NCBI GenBank assembly: GCA_045592225.1
Contig: JAZNUH010000150.1
Coordinates: forward strand, 1-22,165
Direction: 5' to 3'
Length of the DNA stretch: 22,165 nucleotides
Source: JAZNUH01 sp045592225
GTDB lineage: Bacteria; Bacillota; Clostridia; UMGS1883; UMGS1540
Shown: piece by piece, positions 1-4,863 of the stretch
Layout of the letters: each line of letters begins with the position of its first letter
How positions within the stretch are numbered: the first letter of the stretch is position 1
Translations under genes and position numbers: made by a program
Notes under the pieces: generated by a model
Seen by the model: the letters and a program-made list of their open reading frames with translations, nothing else
Databases searched by the model: none
What the model was told of the DNA's origin: nothing

Positions 1-360
1 TATAAAAATATACATTTGTTTATCCTCGGGAACTTCGGTTTTTTCAAGATAGCAAATGTATTCATTTCCACGAGCGTCCGTAAGCAATAAATTTTCTTTT
101 TTTATATCGCCAGAATAATCAAGCCCTAAACATCCCAGTAAGTCGAAAAACGGAAGCATACAGGAAAGTGCAGGGGCTGGCACAGAATTACAAAACGGTT
201 GGTCACTTGTGGTGTCCTCAAAATACCACACTGGATTCTTTTCAAAAACAACCTGCTTATTTTCAATATAAAACGTATATTGATCCGCCTCATTCGCTGT
301 GCTTACTATTGGGCAAATCAATATTGCGATACAAAGTATCATCGCTGTAAGTCTTTTCAT
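1..360 (-). CDS. Partial exported protein, possibly stalk-domain-like
   Basis: This is an open reading frame of 120 codons that starts with ATG at 360 and runs off the left edge without a stop, so the C-terminus is missing. A strong ribosome binding site (GAGGAGG on the minus strand) lies just upstream. The first 22 or so residues (MKRLTAMILC..., ending near VSTA) look like a Sec signal peptide, so the product is probably secreted or surface-bound. The rest has a YTFYIENKQVVF strand-like segment and then a stretch around MLPFFDLLGCLGLDYSGD. This loosely recalls the 'vPlR...lG...wd' core of copper-amine-oxidase N-terminal (stalk) domains, but the key residues are divergent, so that assignment is only a suggestion. 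It is the last gene of a minus-strand series separated by repeats. Confidence 0.7.
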   Translation of the reverse strand, partial: MKRLTAMILCIAILICPIVSTANEADQYTFYIENKQVVFEKNPVWYFEDTTSDQPFCNSVPAPALSCMLPFFDLLGCLGLDYSGDIKKENLLLTDARGNEYICYLEKTEVPEDKQMYIFI

Positions 361-399
361 ATTTTTTCCCTCCTCTAATATAAGTATTCTGTATAACCC

Positions 400-415
400 C
401 AGGGGAATACCCCTG
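400..415. repeat. GC-rich hairpin upstream of the partial gene
   Basis: CAGGGG (400-405) and CCCCTG (410-415) form a perfect 6-bp stem with a 4-nt AATA loop in otherwise AT-rich DNA. It lies about 40 nt before the start of the minus-strand partial gene and next to the repeat that begins at 421. It could be a 5' leader hairpin or part of the repeat cluster. There is no T-run, so it is not a clear terminator. Confidence 0.4.
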
Positions 416-420
416 AGCTA

Positions 421-576
421 GTGCCATTTAGGGATGTACCTTTTTTGGCTCATTTTCTCCGCTTTGGCTATAGCTTCGCGATGTTCTGCTCATTCTACTA
501 TCTCTTATGCCGAGGATACCATATCTCTTTTTAGTTGTCAATTAATTGTGCCAAAAAATGTACGTCCCCAATTGGC
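421..576. repeat. REP-like inverted pair enclosing about 100 bp
   Basis: Two 29-bp sequences lie in opposite orientation. The left copy (421-449) starts GTGCCATTTAGGGATGTACC and ends TTTGGC. The right copy (548-576), read on the minus strand, starts GCCAATTGGGGACGTACA and ends GGCAC. They match at most positions and each also has short self-complementary ends (GCCA...TGGC and GCCAA...TTGGC). The pair therefore resembles a REP doublet or a tiny MITE with terminal inverted repeats. The enclosed DNA has no convincing gene; a 37-codon minus-strand reading frame ends inside the left copy. No target-site duplication is evident. The same element recurs at 1127-1155 and 1631-1653. Confidence 0.65.
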
Positions 577-581
577 CTTTC

Positions 582-655
582 GAACCGTCACTGTCACGTC
601 AGCTTGTCAAGACAACAGAACCGTCCCCTTGTCTTTCTTAATTGGCTCCCAATTA
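582..655. repeat. Cluster of palindromes downstream of paralog 1
   Basis: AAGACAA (609-615) and TTGTCTT (629-635) form a stem whose loop carries GAACCGTCCC. GAACCGTC also occurs at 582-589. A second hairpin, TAATTGG (639-645) with CCAATTA (649-655), ends 1 nt before the TAG stop codon of the minus-strand gene. From memory, loops containing GGGACGGTTCT are common in REP elements tied to RAYT (Y1-type) transposases of Firmicutes; no transposase gene is seen here. The second hairpin may act as a transcript end, although no T-run follows. Confidence 0.5.
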
Positions 656-656
656 G

Positions 657-1055
657 CTAAAACATAGACGCATCTTTTGTTACACGGACATCTATTAACT
701 TTCCTTCTTCGTTAAATGTCCAATAACAACTCACATATCGTTCAAGAAATGCATATATGTCAAATTGGGGGTGAAAGTTATACTTACCTATAAACGCATG
801 CATGGTCTTGTCTCCCTGATAGGTAATTTTATAATCATCATATTCTATGTTTGACCATGTACTACTGGCATTTCGATATTCCTTAATCACCTTTATAGCA
901 TCGCTCACACTTGTACCTATAGGCGTCTGTGCAAGAATATCATTCTTTATTTCTTCCTCAGACCTAACTAAAGGATTTTGAGCTAGTGCAAAAAATGCTA
1001 AGAAAACTCCCATAATAATAGCTGTCAATAAAAAAAGCAGGTATCTCTTTTTCAT
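657..1055 (-). CDS. Small membrane-anchored protein of unknown function (paralog 1)
   Basis: The product is 132 aa. The ATG at 1055 is preferred over upstream in-frame starts because AGGAG sits 8-12 nt before it and the upstream reading runs through a repeat. Residues 1-24 (MKKRYLLFLLTAIIMGVFLA...) form a signal anchor, so the rest probably faces outside. The mature part has NPLV, a TPIGTSVSDAIKVIKE segment, FIGKYNFHP and CYWTFNEEGKLIDVRV. It resembles uncharacterised small Firmicutes proteins with a 'tPiGts...v...i' start and a 'FDe.gKLi.i.v.k' end; that is from memory, not a search. The neighbouring gene at 1163-1585 is clearly paralogous, and a short conserved upstream sequence is duplicated with it. 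No enzymatic motif was recognised. Confidence 0.75.
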   Translation of the reverse strand: MKKRYLLFLLTAIIMGVFLAFFALAQNPLVRSEEEIKNDILAQTPIGTSVSDAIKVIKEYRNASSTWSNIEYDDYKITYQGDKTMHAFIGKYNFHPQFDIYAFLERYVSCYWTFNEEGKLIDVRVTKDASMF

Positions 1056-1071
1056 ATTTCTCCATCTCCTT

Positions 1072-1098
1072 TTAAGGTAAAAACATCCATCTTGGCAT
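1072..1098 (-). other. Conserved 8-codon reading frame MPRWMFLP before paralog 1
   Basis: ATG at 1098 to TAA at 1072 encodes MPRWMFLP, ending 16 nt before the start of the downstream gene. The other paralog is preceded in the same place by MPKWMFVA. The DNA is also similar, so this may be plain carry-over of duplicated upstream sequence, the tail of a lost gene, or a leader peptide. There is no strong ribosome binding site before it. Confidence 0.3.
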
Positions 1099-1126
1099 AA
1101 GGACATTCCACCCCGGGAATAATCCA

Positions 1127-1155
1127 GTGCCAAAAAATGTACGTCCCCAATTGGC
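1127..1155 (-). repeat. REP-like repeat, third copy
   Basis: This sequence is identical over 29 bp to the copy at 548-576, including the GCCAA...TTGGC self-complementary ends. It lies 7 nt beyond the stop codon of the 1163-1585 gene, between the two paralogs. Confidence 0.7.
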
Positions 1156-1162
1156 TTCCTTT

Positions 1163-1585
1163 TCAAAAACCACTGACGACTTTGACAACATATACCTCCA
1201 CAAGTCTGCATTCTTTATCAAAAACCCAATAACACTCCACATATTTATCAGCAAATGCATATATATTAAGCATCGGATGAAATGTATATCTCCCTATGAT
1301 TCCCTTGAAATATTTTTCTCCTCGTTCTGATTTTTCTGTTATATTTTCCCCTAAATACGTATATTCAGGGATCCCTGATTGCATATGGCATTCAATTATA
1401 CGCCAATTTTCTTGTTGATCTATTGTTTTTATTGTATCAAACATAGCAGTCCCCAACGGAGTGACTTTCAAAACATCTTCTCTAATTTTATCCGGAGCTT
1501 TTACCAACGGGTTTATTGATAAAATAAACAAAATACCAGCAATTAACACAATTATCATAAATATCAAGTACATTGTTTTTCTCAT
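1163..1585 (-). CDS. Small membrane-anchored protein of unknown function (paralog 2)
   Basis: The product is 140 aa, starting at ATG 1585 with a GGGAGGG ribosome binding site 7-8 nt upstream. Residues 1-25 (MRKTMYLIFMIIVLIAGILF...) form a membrane anchor or signal peptide. It aligns with the downstream protein: NPLVKAPDKIREDVLKVTPLGT against NPLVRSEEEIKNDILAQTPIGT, then GIIGRYTFHP against AFIGKYNFHP, and CYWVFDKECRLVEVYV against CYWTFNEEGKLIDVRV. The two arose by tandem duplication. Insertions and deletions are confined to the central, variable part. Both carry one Cys in CYW; this protein has an extra Cys in IIECHMQS and another in DKECRL. The function is unknown; an extracytoplasmic, membrane-tethered role is inferred from the anchor. 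Confidence 0.75.
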   Translation of the reverse strand: MRKTMYLIFMIIVLIAGILFILSINPLVKAPDKIREDVLKVTPLGTAMFDTIKTIDQQENWRIIECHMQSGIPEYTYLGENITEKSERGEKYFKGIIGRYTFHPMLNIYAFADKYVECYWVFDKECRLVEVYVVKVVSGF

Positions 1586-1598
1586 ATTTATACCCTCC

Positions 1599-1625
1599 CT
1601 ATGCTACAAACATCCATTTAGGCAT
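1599..1625 (-). other. Conserved 8-codon reading frame MPKWMFVA before paralog 2
   Basis: ATG at 1625 to TAG at 1599, with the stop 13 nt before the start of the 1163-1585 gene. It is the counterpart of MPRWMFLP at 1072-1098. The substitutions are K/R, V/L and A/P. No convincing ribosome binding site precedes it. Confidence 0.3.
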
Positions 1626-1630
1626 AATTT

Positions 1631-1653
1631 GCCATTTAGGGACGTACCTTTTT
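1631..1653 (+). repeat. REP-like repeat, fourth copy (truncated)
   Basis: GCCATTTAGGGACGTACC followed by TTTTT matches the copy at 421-449 with one C/T difference, but the TTTGGC end is replaced by ATACAC. It lies between the 30-codon gene's hairpin and the upstream flank of paralog 2. Confidence 0.6.
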
Positions 1654-1661
1654 ATACACAA

Positions 1662-1683
1662 AAGGACGCCATATGGCGTCCTT
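1662..1683 (-). terminator. 22-bp perfect palindrome after the 30-codon gene
   Basis: AAGGACGCCAT (1662-1672) is followed directly by its exact reverse complement (1673-1683). On the minus strand it begins 4 nt after the TGA of the 30-codon gene and is followed by TTGTGTAT, giving a run of only four T. It is therefore a plausible but leaky terminator, which could let transcription continue into the two paralogs. Confidence 0.55.
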
Positions 1684-1687
1684 CAAA

Positions 1688-1780
1688 TCAAAATTGCAGA
1701 CAGATATTGCCCCCGGGCAATCCCTTTTGCCCGAAACTGTTGTCTTTATACATATAGTGCACATTAGCTGTCTTTTTCAC
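1688..1780 (-). CDS. 30-codon small protein gene, unknown function
   Basis: A GTG start at 1780 is preceded by a strong GGAGGAA ribosome binding site (1787-1793, 6 nt spacing) and, further up, by a near-perfect promoter (1812-1840). The product is 30 aa. It begins VKKTANVHYM, contains a basic/glycine-rich middle (FGQKGLPGGN) and ends ICLQF. A TGA stop follows, and a 22-bp palindrome starts 4 nt later. It has one Cys, no signal peptide and no membrane helix. All parts of a complete transcription unit are present, which argues for a real gene although the length alone proves nothing. I do not recognise the peptide. It could be a free small protein, a signalling peptide or a leader peptide controlling the downstream paralogs. 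Confidence 0.55.
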   Translation of the reverse strand: MKKTANVHYMYKDNSFGQKGLPGGNICLQF

Positions 1781-1811
1781 GGAAAATTCCTCCAGTGTTT
1801 TTATTAATTTT

Positions 1812-1840
1812 AATATATCACAGAGCATATATTTTGTCAA
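1812..1840 (-). promoter_or_regulatory. Sigma-A promoter of the 30-codon gene
   Basis: On the minus strand, TTGACA (1840-1835), a 17-nt spacer and TATATT (1817-1812) form an almost consensus housekeeping promoter. Initiation would fall near 1805, about 12 nt before the ribosome binding site, so the leader would be very short. Confidence 0.7.
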
Positions 1841-1873
1841 TAGAGTATTATTTTTAAAATATATATAAAAAAC

Positions 1874-1901
1874 TTTACATATATTTAAAGAAAATTACAA
1901 T
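1874..1901 (+). promoter_or_regulatory. Candidate sigma-A promoter of the ferredoxin gene
   Basis: TTTACA (1874-1879), a 16-nt spacer and TACAAT (1896-1901) lie about 60 nt before the ferredoxin start. It is divergent from the promoter at 1812-1840, with 33 nt between the two -35 boxes. Confidence 0.45.
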
Positions 1902-1963
1902 AAGGTATTGAAAAATTCATCAGTATGTGATAAATTAAACTGAAAAGAAGGAGGTGCTTAAAA

Positions 1964-2134
1964 ATGGCTTATATTATTAGTGATGAATGCATCAGCTGTG
2001 GTGCTTGTGCAGAGGCTTGTCCCGTATCCTGCATTTCTGAAGGAGATGCTAAATACGTTATCAATGCTGACGAATGCATCAGCTGCGGTTCTTGCGCAGA
2101 AGCTTGTCCTGTAGACGCTCCTGCTGAAGAATAA
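1964..2134 (+). CDS. 2[4Fe-4S] ferredoxin, bacterial (clostridial) type
   Basis: This is a 56-aa low-potential electron carrier of the cytoplasm. It has two CxxCxxCxxxCP cluster-binding sets: CISCGACAEACP (C9, C12, C15, C19) and CISCGSCAEACP (C38, C41, C44, C48). The halves are an internal duplication that is still visible in the DNA (GAATGCATCAGCTG occurs in both). The length matches clostridial ferredoxins. An additional Cys (C23, in CPVSCI) is not needed for the clusters. ATG at 1964 has AAGGAGGTG at 1948-1956, an excellent ribosome binding site. The gene stands alone, with its own candidate promoter and a hairpin region behind it; no oxidoreductase gene is adjacent, so the partner cannot be named. 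It probably serves fermentation enzymes such as hydrogenase or pyruvate:ferredoxin oxidoreductase, by family knowledge. Confidence 0.95.
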   Translation: MAYIISDECISCGACAEACPVSCISEGDAKYVINADECISCGSCAEACPVDAPAEE

Positions 2135-2160
2135 GCAAAACATTAAAACCGGAATGGTGT

Positions 2161-2230
2161 GGCCTGCGGGTCAGACTGCGAAATTTTGAATACTGATTTT
2201 TTGTAGTCTGACTGCCGGCCTTTAGCCGGC
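2161..2230 (+). terminator. Two overlapping hairpins between ferredoxin and trmN6
   Basis: GCCGGC (2214-2219) and GCCGGC (2225-2230) form a short stem with a CTTTA loop, followed by GTTATTTG; this is a plausible but weak terminator. A longer, competing structure pairs GTCAGACT (2170-2177) with AGTCTGAC (2205-2212), and GGCC (2161-2164) with GGCC (2217-2220), which uses part of the terminator stem. The two cannot form together. It may simply end the ferredoxin transcript, or act as an attenuator for the long downstream operon. Confidence 0.5.
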
Positions 2231-2261
2231 GTTATTTGTGGAAAAAAAGGTGGTGGCGCAT

Positions 2262-2993
2262 ATGCAGCTTAAATCCCATGAGCGCCTTGACGATTTGCAG
2301 ATTAAGGGTTTGCAGATTATTCAGGACAAGAGGGGTTTTTGTTTTGGCGTTGATGCGGTACTTTTATCTGCATTCCCTGAAATAAAAAGGGGCGATAAGG
2401 TGCTGGACATGTGCACGGGCGGCGGAATTATACCTCTTTTGCTTTACGCAAAGTATGAGGCGGCAGAGATTTACGGCATTGAAATTCAGCCCGAGGTTGC
2501 CGATATGGCACAGCGCAGTGTTTTGCATAACGGCATTGAAAACATACATATAAAAGAAGGGGATTTAAAAAACGCGGTTTCAATATTCGGTACGGCGGTA
2601 TTTGACCAGATAACCTGCAATCCGCCCTACATAAAAACCAAAAGCGGACTTATAAACCCCGGCGACAGCAAGGCAATAGCAAGGCACGAAATTATGTGCT
2701 CTCTTGATGATGTTATAAAAACTGCGGCATCACTACTTAAATTTGGCGGAAAATTATGCATGGTGCACCGTCCTGACAGACTTAGTGACGTGATTGCAAC
2801 CATGAGAAAATATAAAATAGAGCCTAAAAGGCTGCGGACTGTGCATTCCCACCCGGGTGATGGTGCAAACCTTTTCCTTATAGAAGGGGCGCTGGGTGGC
2901 GGAACATTTTTAAAGGTAATGCCGCCGCTGTATATTTACGACAGCGAGGGGAATTACACAGACGAAACAGAGAGGATTTACAAAGGAATATGA
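2262..2993 (+). CDS. trmN6: tRNA1(Val) A37 N6-methyltransferase family (TrmN6/YabB-like)
   Basis: This is a 243-aa SAM-dependent methyltransferase of the TrmN6 (YfiC/YabB) family, which in E. coli methylates N6 of A37 in tRNA1(Val). The N-terminus carries the family signature DDLQIKGLQIIQDKRGFCFG followed by DAVLLSAF. The SAM-binding motif I is VLDMCTGGGIIPLLL (about residues 47-61), and the catalytic motif IV is NPPY at 120-123, as in adenine-N6 methyltransferases. HSHPGDGANLFLIEG near the C-terminus is also typical. ATG at 2262 is chosen because AGGTGG lies 8 nt upstream; an in-frame GTG at 2238 lies just beyond the upstream hairpin stem and has no ribosome binding site. The stop overlaps the next start (ATGA), so translation is coupled to rsmI. 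The exact tRNA substrate in this organism is inferred. Confidence 0.88.
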   Translation: MQLKSHERLDDLQIKGLQIIQDKRGFCFGVDAVLLSAFPEIKRGDKVLDMCTGGGIIPLLLYAKYEAAEIYGIEIQPEVADMAQRSVLHNGIENIHIKEGDLKNAVSIFGTAVFDQITCNPPYIKTKSGLINPGDSKAIARHEIMCSLDDVIKTAASLLKFGGKLCMVHRPDRLSDVIATMRKYKIEPKRLRTVHSHPGDGANLFLIEGALGGGTFLKVMPPLYIYDSEGNYTDETERIYKGI

Positions 2994-3826
2994 CAGGTAA
3001 GCTTTTTCTTTGCGCAACTCCCATAGGTAATCTATCGGATATGTCCGAAAGACTTATAAACACTCTTTCAGAGGTTGACCTTATTGCCGCGGAGGATACA
3101 AGACACACCCAGAAGCTGCTCAATCACCTGGGAATTTCAAAGCCCCAGATAAGTTATTTTGAGCACAACAGACGCGCAAAGGGTGAAATTATAATAAATG
3201 AACTTAAAAGCGGAAAAAATGTGGCACTTGTAAGTGACGCAGGCACTCCTGCAATAAGCGACCCGGGTGAGGAGCTTGTAGAGATGTGCGGACAAGAGGG
3301 GATAGAGGTAATACCCATTCCCGGTCCCTGTGCGGCTATAAGCGCTCTGATTGTTTCGGGTCTGCCTACAGGCAGATTTGTGTTTGAGGGATTTTTGCCC
3401 ATGAACAAAAAGGGACGTGCAGACAGGCTTTCGGAAATAAAAAACGAAACAAGAACACTCATATTTTACGAGGCACCGCATAAGCTTTTAAATACACTTG
3501 CAGATTTTTTAAAGTATTTTGGTGACAGAAAAATAACCTTGTGCAGAGAGCTTACAAAGCTGCACGAGCAGACAATGAGAACCACCGTTTCGGCGGCGCA
3601 TGAATACTACAGCGAAAATATGCCCAAGGGTGAGTTTGTGCTTGTGCTTGAGGGTGCTGCGGTCACAGAGGATGTAAATGAGTGGGAAAATACAAGCGTT
3701 TTTGAGCATTATGAAATGCACATAGCACGCGGCCTTTCGGACAAGGAGGCAATCAAGGCGGTTGCCGATGAACGAGGGGTTTCAAAAAGAGAAATATATT
3801 CACAAATTAAAATAGATAGGGAATGA
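2990..3826 (+). CDS. rsmI: 16S rRNA (cytidine(1402)-2'-O)-methyltransferase RsmI
   Basis: This 278-aa protein is of the tetrapyrrole (corrin/porphyrin) methylase fold. It is expected to 2'-O-methylate C1402 in the decoding centre of 16S rRNA. Family motifs are clear: LFLCATPIGNLSDMSERL at the N-terminus, AAEDTRHTQKLL, SYFEHN, LVSDAGTPAISDPGE (SAM site) and PIPGPCAAISALIVSGLPT, then FYEAPHKL and CRELTKLHE. The last 50 or so residues contain an acidic linker and a small helical tail (GLSDKEAIKAVADERGVSKR), as is usual for RsmI. The length is typical. Its ATG overlaps the trmN6 stop by 4 nt. Pairing of these two RNA methyltransferases is common in Firmicutes. Confidence 0.95.
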   Translation: MTGKLFLCATPIGNLSDMSERLINTLSEVDLIAAEDTRHTQKLLNHLGISKPQISYFEHNRRAKGEIIINELKSGKNVALVSDAGTPAISDPGEELVEMCGQEGIEVIPIPGPCAAISALIVSGLPTGRFVFEGFLPMNKKGRADRLSEIKNETRTLIFYEAPHKLLNTLADFLKYFGDRKITLCRELTKLHEQTMRTTVSAAHEYYSENMPKGEFVLVLEGAAVTEDVNEWENTSVFEHYEMHIARGLSDKEAIKAVADERGVSKREIYSQIKIDRE

Positions 3827-3831
3827 TGAAA

Positions 3832-4863
3832 ATGAAAAAAACAGTAGTTGTAATGTTTGGCGGAAAATCCAGCGAGCATGATATTTCGCTCCGCTCGGTG
3901 GCATCTGTACTGCAGAGTATTGACTACGGAAAATACGACGTAATAAAGGTGGGTATAACCAAGGACGGACAATGGTTTGAAACCGACTCGGCTCCCGAAG
4001 AAATAAAAGCAGGGGAATGGAAGCGCGGCAGACGTGCGGTTATTTCTCCTGACCGTGCCGACCACGGCATTATATATGATGACGGTACAAGACAGAGAGT
4101 GGATGTTGTTATGCCTGTAATGCACGGTGCATACTGTGAGGACGGCTGTCTTCAGGGACTACTCGAAATGGCGGGAATTCCCTTTGTAGGCCCCTCTGTT
4201 TTGGCATCTGCCGTTGCTATGGACAAGGGCATGGCAAAGCTTGTTTTTGCATCCGAAAACATTCCCCAGGCTGACTGGGTGCTTGTTGACGGCAACAATG
4301 CAGAGTCGATAGCTAAAATTGAGGGTAAGTTTGACTACCCTGTATTTGTAAAGCCCTGTAATGCAGGCTCATCAATCGGTGTAAGCAAGGCGGCAAACAG
4401 AGAGGAGCTTGAAGCGGCACTTGTTCTGGCACGTGAGCACGACAAGAGAATTTTAGTAGAGGAATTTCTTACAGGCAGCGAGGTTGAGTGTGCGGTTTTG
4501 GGTAACGATGACCCCATTACCTCCTGCATAGGTGAAATTGCGCCCTCCAGCGAGTTTTATGATTTTGATGCTAAATATGTAAGCGGCACATCCGAACTGA
4601 CAATCCCTGCGGTAATGGATGAAAAGCTTTCGCAGAAAATACAGGAATATGCAAAAAAGGCTTACAAGGCGCTTGGCTGTAAGGGTCTTTCACGTGTTGA
4701 CTTTTTTGCAAACAAGCAGACCGGTGCAATTTATTTGAATGAAATAAACACTCTGCCCGGCTTTACAAGCATAAGCATGTACCCCAAGCTTTTTGAACAT
4801 GAGGGTATACCCTGTACACAGCTTATTGACCGTCTTATAGAACTGGGTGAACAGAATGGATAA
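3832..4863 (+). CDS. ddl: D-alanine--D-alanine ligase
   Basis: This 343-aa ATP-grasp enzyme joins two D-alanines to make the terminal dipeptide of the peptidoglycan precursor. N-terminal VVVMFGGKSSEHDISLRS is diagnostic. The ATP-grasp core includes FDYPVFVKPCNAGSSIGVSK, ILVEEFLTGSEVE, SRVDFFANK and NEINTLPGFTSISMYP (metal-binding E/N pair and the GFT-S signature). The omega-loop has YDFDAKY with Tyr at the position that is Phe in D-lactate ligases, so an ordinary D-Ala-D-Ala product is expected rather than vancomycin-resistance depsipeptide. Three in-frame ATGs lie at 3823, 3826 and 3832. The last is preferred because AGGGA at 3818-3822 leaves 9 nt to it and no room for the others; 3823 would give an ATGA overlap with rsmI. 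The 3' end overlaps murI by 8 nt. Confidence 0.95.
   Translation: MKKTVVVMFGGKSSEHDISLRSVASVLQSIDYGKYDVIKVGITKDGQWFETDSAPEEIKAGEWKRGRRAVISPDRADHGIIYDDGTRQRVDVVMPVMHGAYCEDGCLQGLLEMAGIPFVGPSVLASAVAMDKGMAKLVFASENIPQADWVLVDGNNAESIAKIEGKFDYPVFVKPCNAGSSIGVSKAANREELEAALVLAREHDKRILVEEFLTGSEVECAVLGNDDPITSCIGEIAPSSEFYDFDAKYVSGTSELTIPAVMDEKLSQKIQEYAKKAYKALGCKGLSRVDFFANKQTGAIYLNEINTLPGFTSISMYPKLFEHEGIPCTQLIDRLIELGEQNG

Noticed and set aside
168..350. 60-codon plus-strand reading frame opposite the partial gene
   Set aside because: The minus-strand frame has a strong ribosome binding site and signal peptide and explains the same bases.
434..667. 77-codon plus-strand reading frame over the repeat cluster
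   Set aside because: It reads straight through REP-like palindromes, has no ribosome binding site and ends within the minus-strand gene; its composition follows the repeats.
1056..1211. N-terminal extension of paralog 1 to an ATG at 1211
   Set aside because: The extension would run through a REP copy and lacks a ribosome binding site, whereas the ATG at 1055 has AGGAG and a membrane anchor directly after it.
1461..1767. Plus-strand frames of 64 and 98 codons opposite paralog 2 and the 30-codon gene
   Set aside because: They have no ribosome binding site and overlap better-supported minus-strand genes.
2238..2261. GTG start for trmN6 at 2238
   Set aside because: It follows the GC hairpin by a few bases, has no ribosome binding site, and the ATG at 2262 has AGGTGG at good distance.
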